DNA of 6,772 bases, taken from the NCBI GenBank assembly GCA_027858355.1, contig JAQICW010000668.1, forward strand, positions 1-6,772, given 5' to 3'. Positions 6,109 to 6,772 of this stretch are shown here, piece by piece. The DNA is from Desulfobacula sp. (lineage in GTDB: Bacteria; Desulfobacterota; Desulfobacteria; Desulfobacterales; Desulfobacteraceae). A model generated the notes under the pieces. It made no database searches. It saw only the letters and a program-made list of their open reading frames with translations, and had not been told where the DNA came from. The position numbers and the translations under genes were made by a program. Every line of letters begins with the position of its first letter. Positions within the stretch are counted from its first letter, which is position 1.

Positions 6109-6185
6109 GGGCCCATAGCTCAGTTTGGCAGAGCCACCGGCTCATAACCGGTCGGTCCCTGGTTCGAACCCAGGTGGGCCCACCA
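6109..6185 (+). tRNA. tRNA with CAU anticodon, probably tRNA-Ile2 (lysidine type); elongator tRNA-Met possible
   Basis: A complete 77-nt cloverleaf is present. The acceptor stem GGGCCCA (6109-6115) pairs with TGGGCCC (6175-6181). The D arm is GCTC/GAGC, the anticodon stem ACCGG/CCGGT encloses the loop CTCATAA with anticodon CAT at 6143-6145, and the T arm CCTGG-TTCGAAC-CCAGG spans 6158-6174. Discriminator A and an encoded CCA end the gene. It is not an initiator: position 1 pairs normally with 72 (G-C), and the anticodon stem lacks the three consecutive G-C pairs of tRNA-fMet. C4-G69 and C5-G68 are the acceptor pairs known to favour TilS, which converts the CAU wobble base to lysidine and makes the tRNA read AUA as Ile. 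E. coli elongator tRNA-Met lacks them. The existence of the tRNA is certain, but the Ile2 versus Met assignment is not. Confidence 0.97.
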
Positions 6186-6288
6186 ATAAATAGTAAGGGC
6201 ATGTTTGATGAGCGGAAGTGAAAACCAAAAAGGATATTCAATTTATATATGAATGTGCCTGAAGAATATCGATTGGATATACAAAATC

Positions 6289-6318
6289 AAAAGCGTGGTA
6301 AAATACCACGCTTTTTTT
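6289..6318 (+). terminator. intrinsic terminator after the tRNA, just before the nif3-like gene
   Basis: The stem AAGCGTGGTA (6291-6300) / TACCACGCTT (6304-6313) with loop AAA is perfect, and two more A-T pairs extend it on the 5' side (6289-6290 with 6314-6315). It runs into a T7 tract (6312-6318). On the opposite strand only four T follow the stem, so it acts mainly on + strand transcripts. It would end transcripts from the tRNA promoter or from rpoD. The T tract ends 19 nt before the next ATG, leaving no room for a promoter between them. Confidence 0.9.
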
Positions 6319-6337
6319 ATTTTCAGCCGGGTTTATC

Positions 6338-6772
6338 ATGGTGAAAACAAAAGATATACTGGAATGGCTTAATATTATTGCCCCTTTTGATATTGCTGAA
6401 GGCTGGGATAATTCAGGGCTTCAGGTCGGCAATTTGAACTGGGAAGTAAAAAAAGTGATGATCGCCCTTGATGTTTCCATGCCCTTGATGATGGCTGCAA
6501 AAAAGGCCCATTGTGATCTTGTGCTCACCCACCATCCCTTAATGATTCAGCCGGAAAAATCCATTTATTTTAATAAAATGCCTGGCAGTGCCATTGAAAT
6601 TGCTGCAAAATATGGTATCAGTATCCTTTCTGCCCATACAAATCTTGACAAGGCCAATGATGGTTTAAATGATTATTTTGCATCAAAGATTGGCCTGGGA
6701 AAAACAAAAGTTTTTTTTATGGAGAATTCTTCATCAATGCCATTGGATGAAATGATCGGCATTGGCAGAATC
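6338..6772 (+). CDS. Nif3-like dinuclear metal-centre hexameric protein (NIF3/YqfO family), N-terminal part
   Basis: The 145 codons to the window edge encode the start of a Nif3-family protein (DUF34; often auto-named GTP cyclohydrolase 1 type 2 homolog). Landmarks are EGWDNSGLQVG at 21-31, LTHHPL at 63-68 with metal-ligand histidines H65 and H66, and SAHTNLDKANDGLND at 98-112 with H100 and D104. These residues build the dinuclear metal site of this toroidal hexamer family, whose cellular role is poorly defined. The gene is cut by the right edge of the window, so the C-terminal half and any inserted PII-like domain cannot be judged. ATG 6338 fits the family N-terminus, and GTG 6341 directly after it is an alternative. 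No good Shine-Dalgarno is visible. As far as I recall, it also lies near the sigma gene in Firmicutes (yqfO near sigA) and in Geobacter relatives. Confidence 0.93.
   Translation, partial: MVKTKDILEWLNIIAPFDIAEGWDNSGLQVGNLNWEVKKVMIALDVSMPLMMAAKKAHCDLVLTHHPLMIQPEKSIYFNKMPGSAIEIAAKYGISILSAHTNLDKANDGLNDYFASKIGLGKTKVFFMENSSSMPLDEMIGIGRI

Noticed and set aside
6109..6185. Initiator tRNA-fMet
   Set aside because: It has a normal G1-C72 pair, and the anticodon stem ACCGG/CCGGT lacks the three consecutive G-C pairs of initiators.
6109..6337. tRNA gene as an integration site for a mobile element
   Set aside because: No integrase, no repeat of the tRNA 3' end downstream, and the next gene is a conserved housekeeping gene.

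Overview
The window is compact, AT-rich bacterial chromosome with every convincing gene on the + strand. The proteins (HisB, HisA, DnaG, a group 1 sigma factor with full regions 1.1 to 4.2, a Nif3-like protein) are of ordinary proteobacterial type. The low GC and the order dnaG - rpoD - tRNA(CAU) - nif3-like gene suggest a Desulfobacterota organism such as a Desulfobacteraceae member. That placement is inferred from protein character and remembered gene order, not from a search.

Layout: (1) 99-641, an isochorismatase-like cysteine hydrolase of the ISOC1/ISOC2 type. (2) 642-838, a 197-bp gap holding a good sigma70-type promoter. (3) 839-2202, hisB then hisA, two steps of histidine synthesis, 53 bp apart and with no hisH between them. 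(4) 2203-2297, a gap with an AT-rich 11-bp palindrome next to a TTGACA box. (5) 2298-6038, dnaG (primase) and rpoD (housekeeping sigma), separated by 60 bp that contain a strong stem-loop and a clear Shine-Dalgarno. This is the dnaG-rpoD core of the macromolecular synthesis operon, without rpsU in front. (6) 6058-6185, a strong promoter and a tRNA with a CAU anticodon, probably tRNA-Ile2 rather than elongator tRNA-Met. (7) 6186-6337, a 152-bp gap ending in a textbook intrinsic terminator. (8) 6338 to the right edge, the N-terminal part of a Nif3-like dinuclear metal protein, cut by the window end.

Functionally these are housekeeping genes: histidine synthesis, replication priming, the main sigma factor, a decoding tRNA, and a conserved metal-binding protein. 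I see no mobile element, CRISPR array, phage gene, toxin-antitoxin pair or defence system, and no clear sign of an undescribed multi-gene system. The points worth a second look are small. They are a run of ten lysines at exact four-residue spacing in the RpoD linker, the dnaG-rpoD intergenic stem-loop, a palindromic motif shared by the hisB and dnaG upstream regions, and a terminator only 19 nt before the nif3-like start codon.
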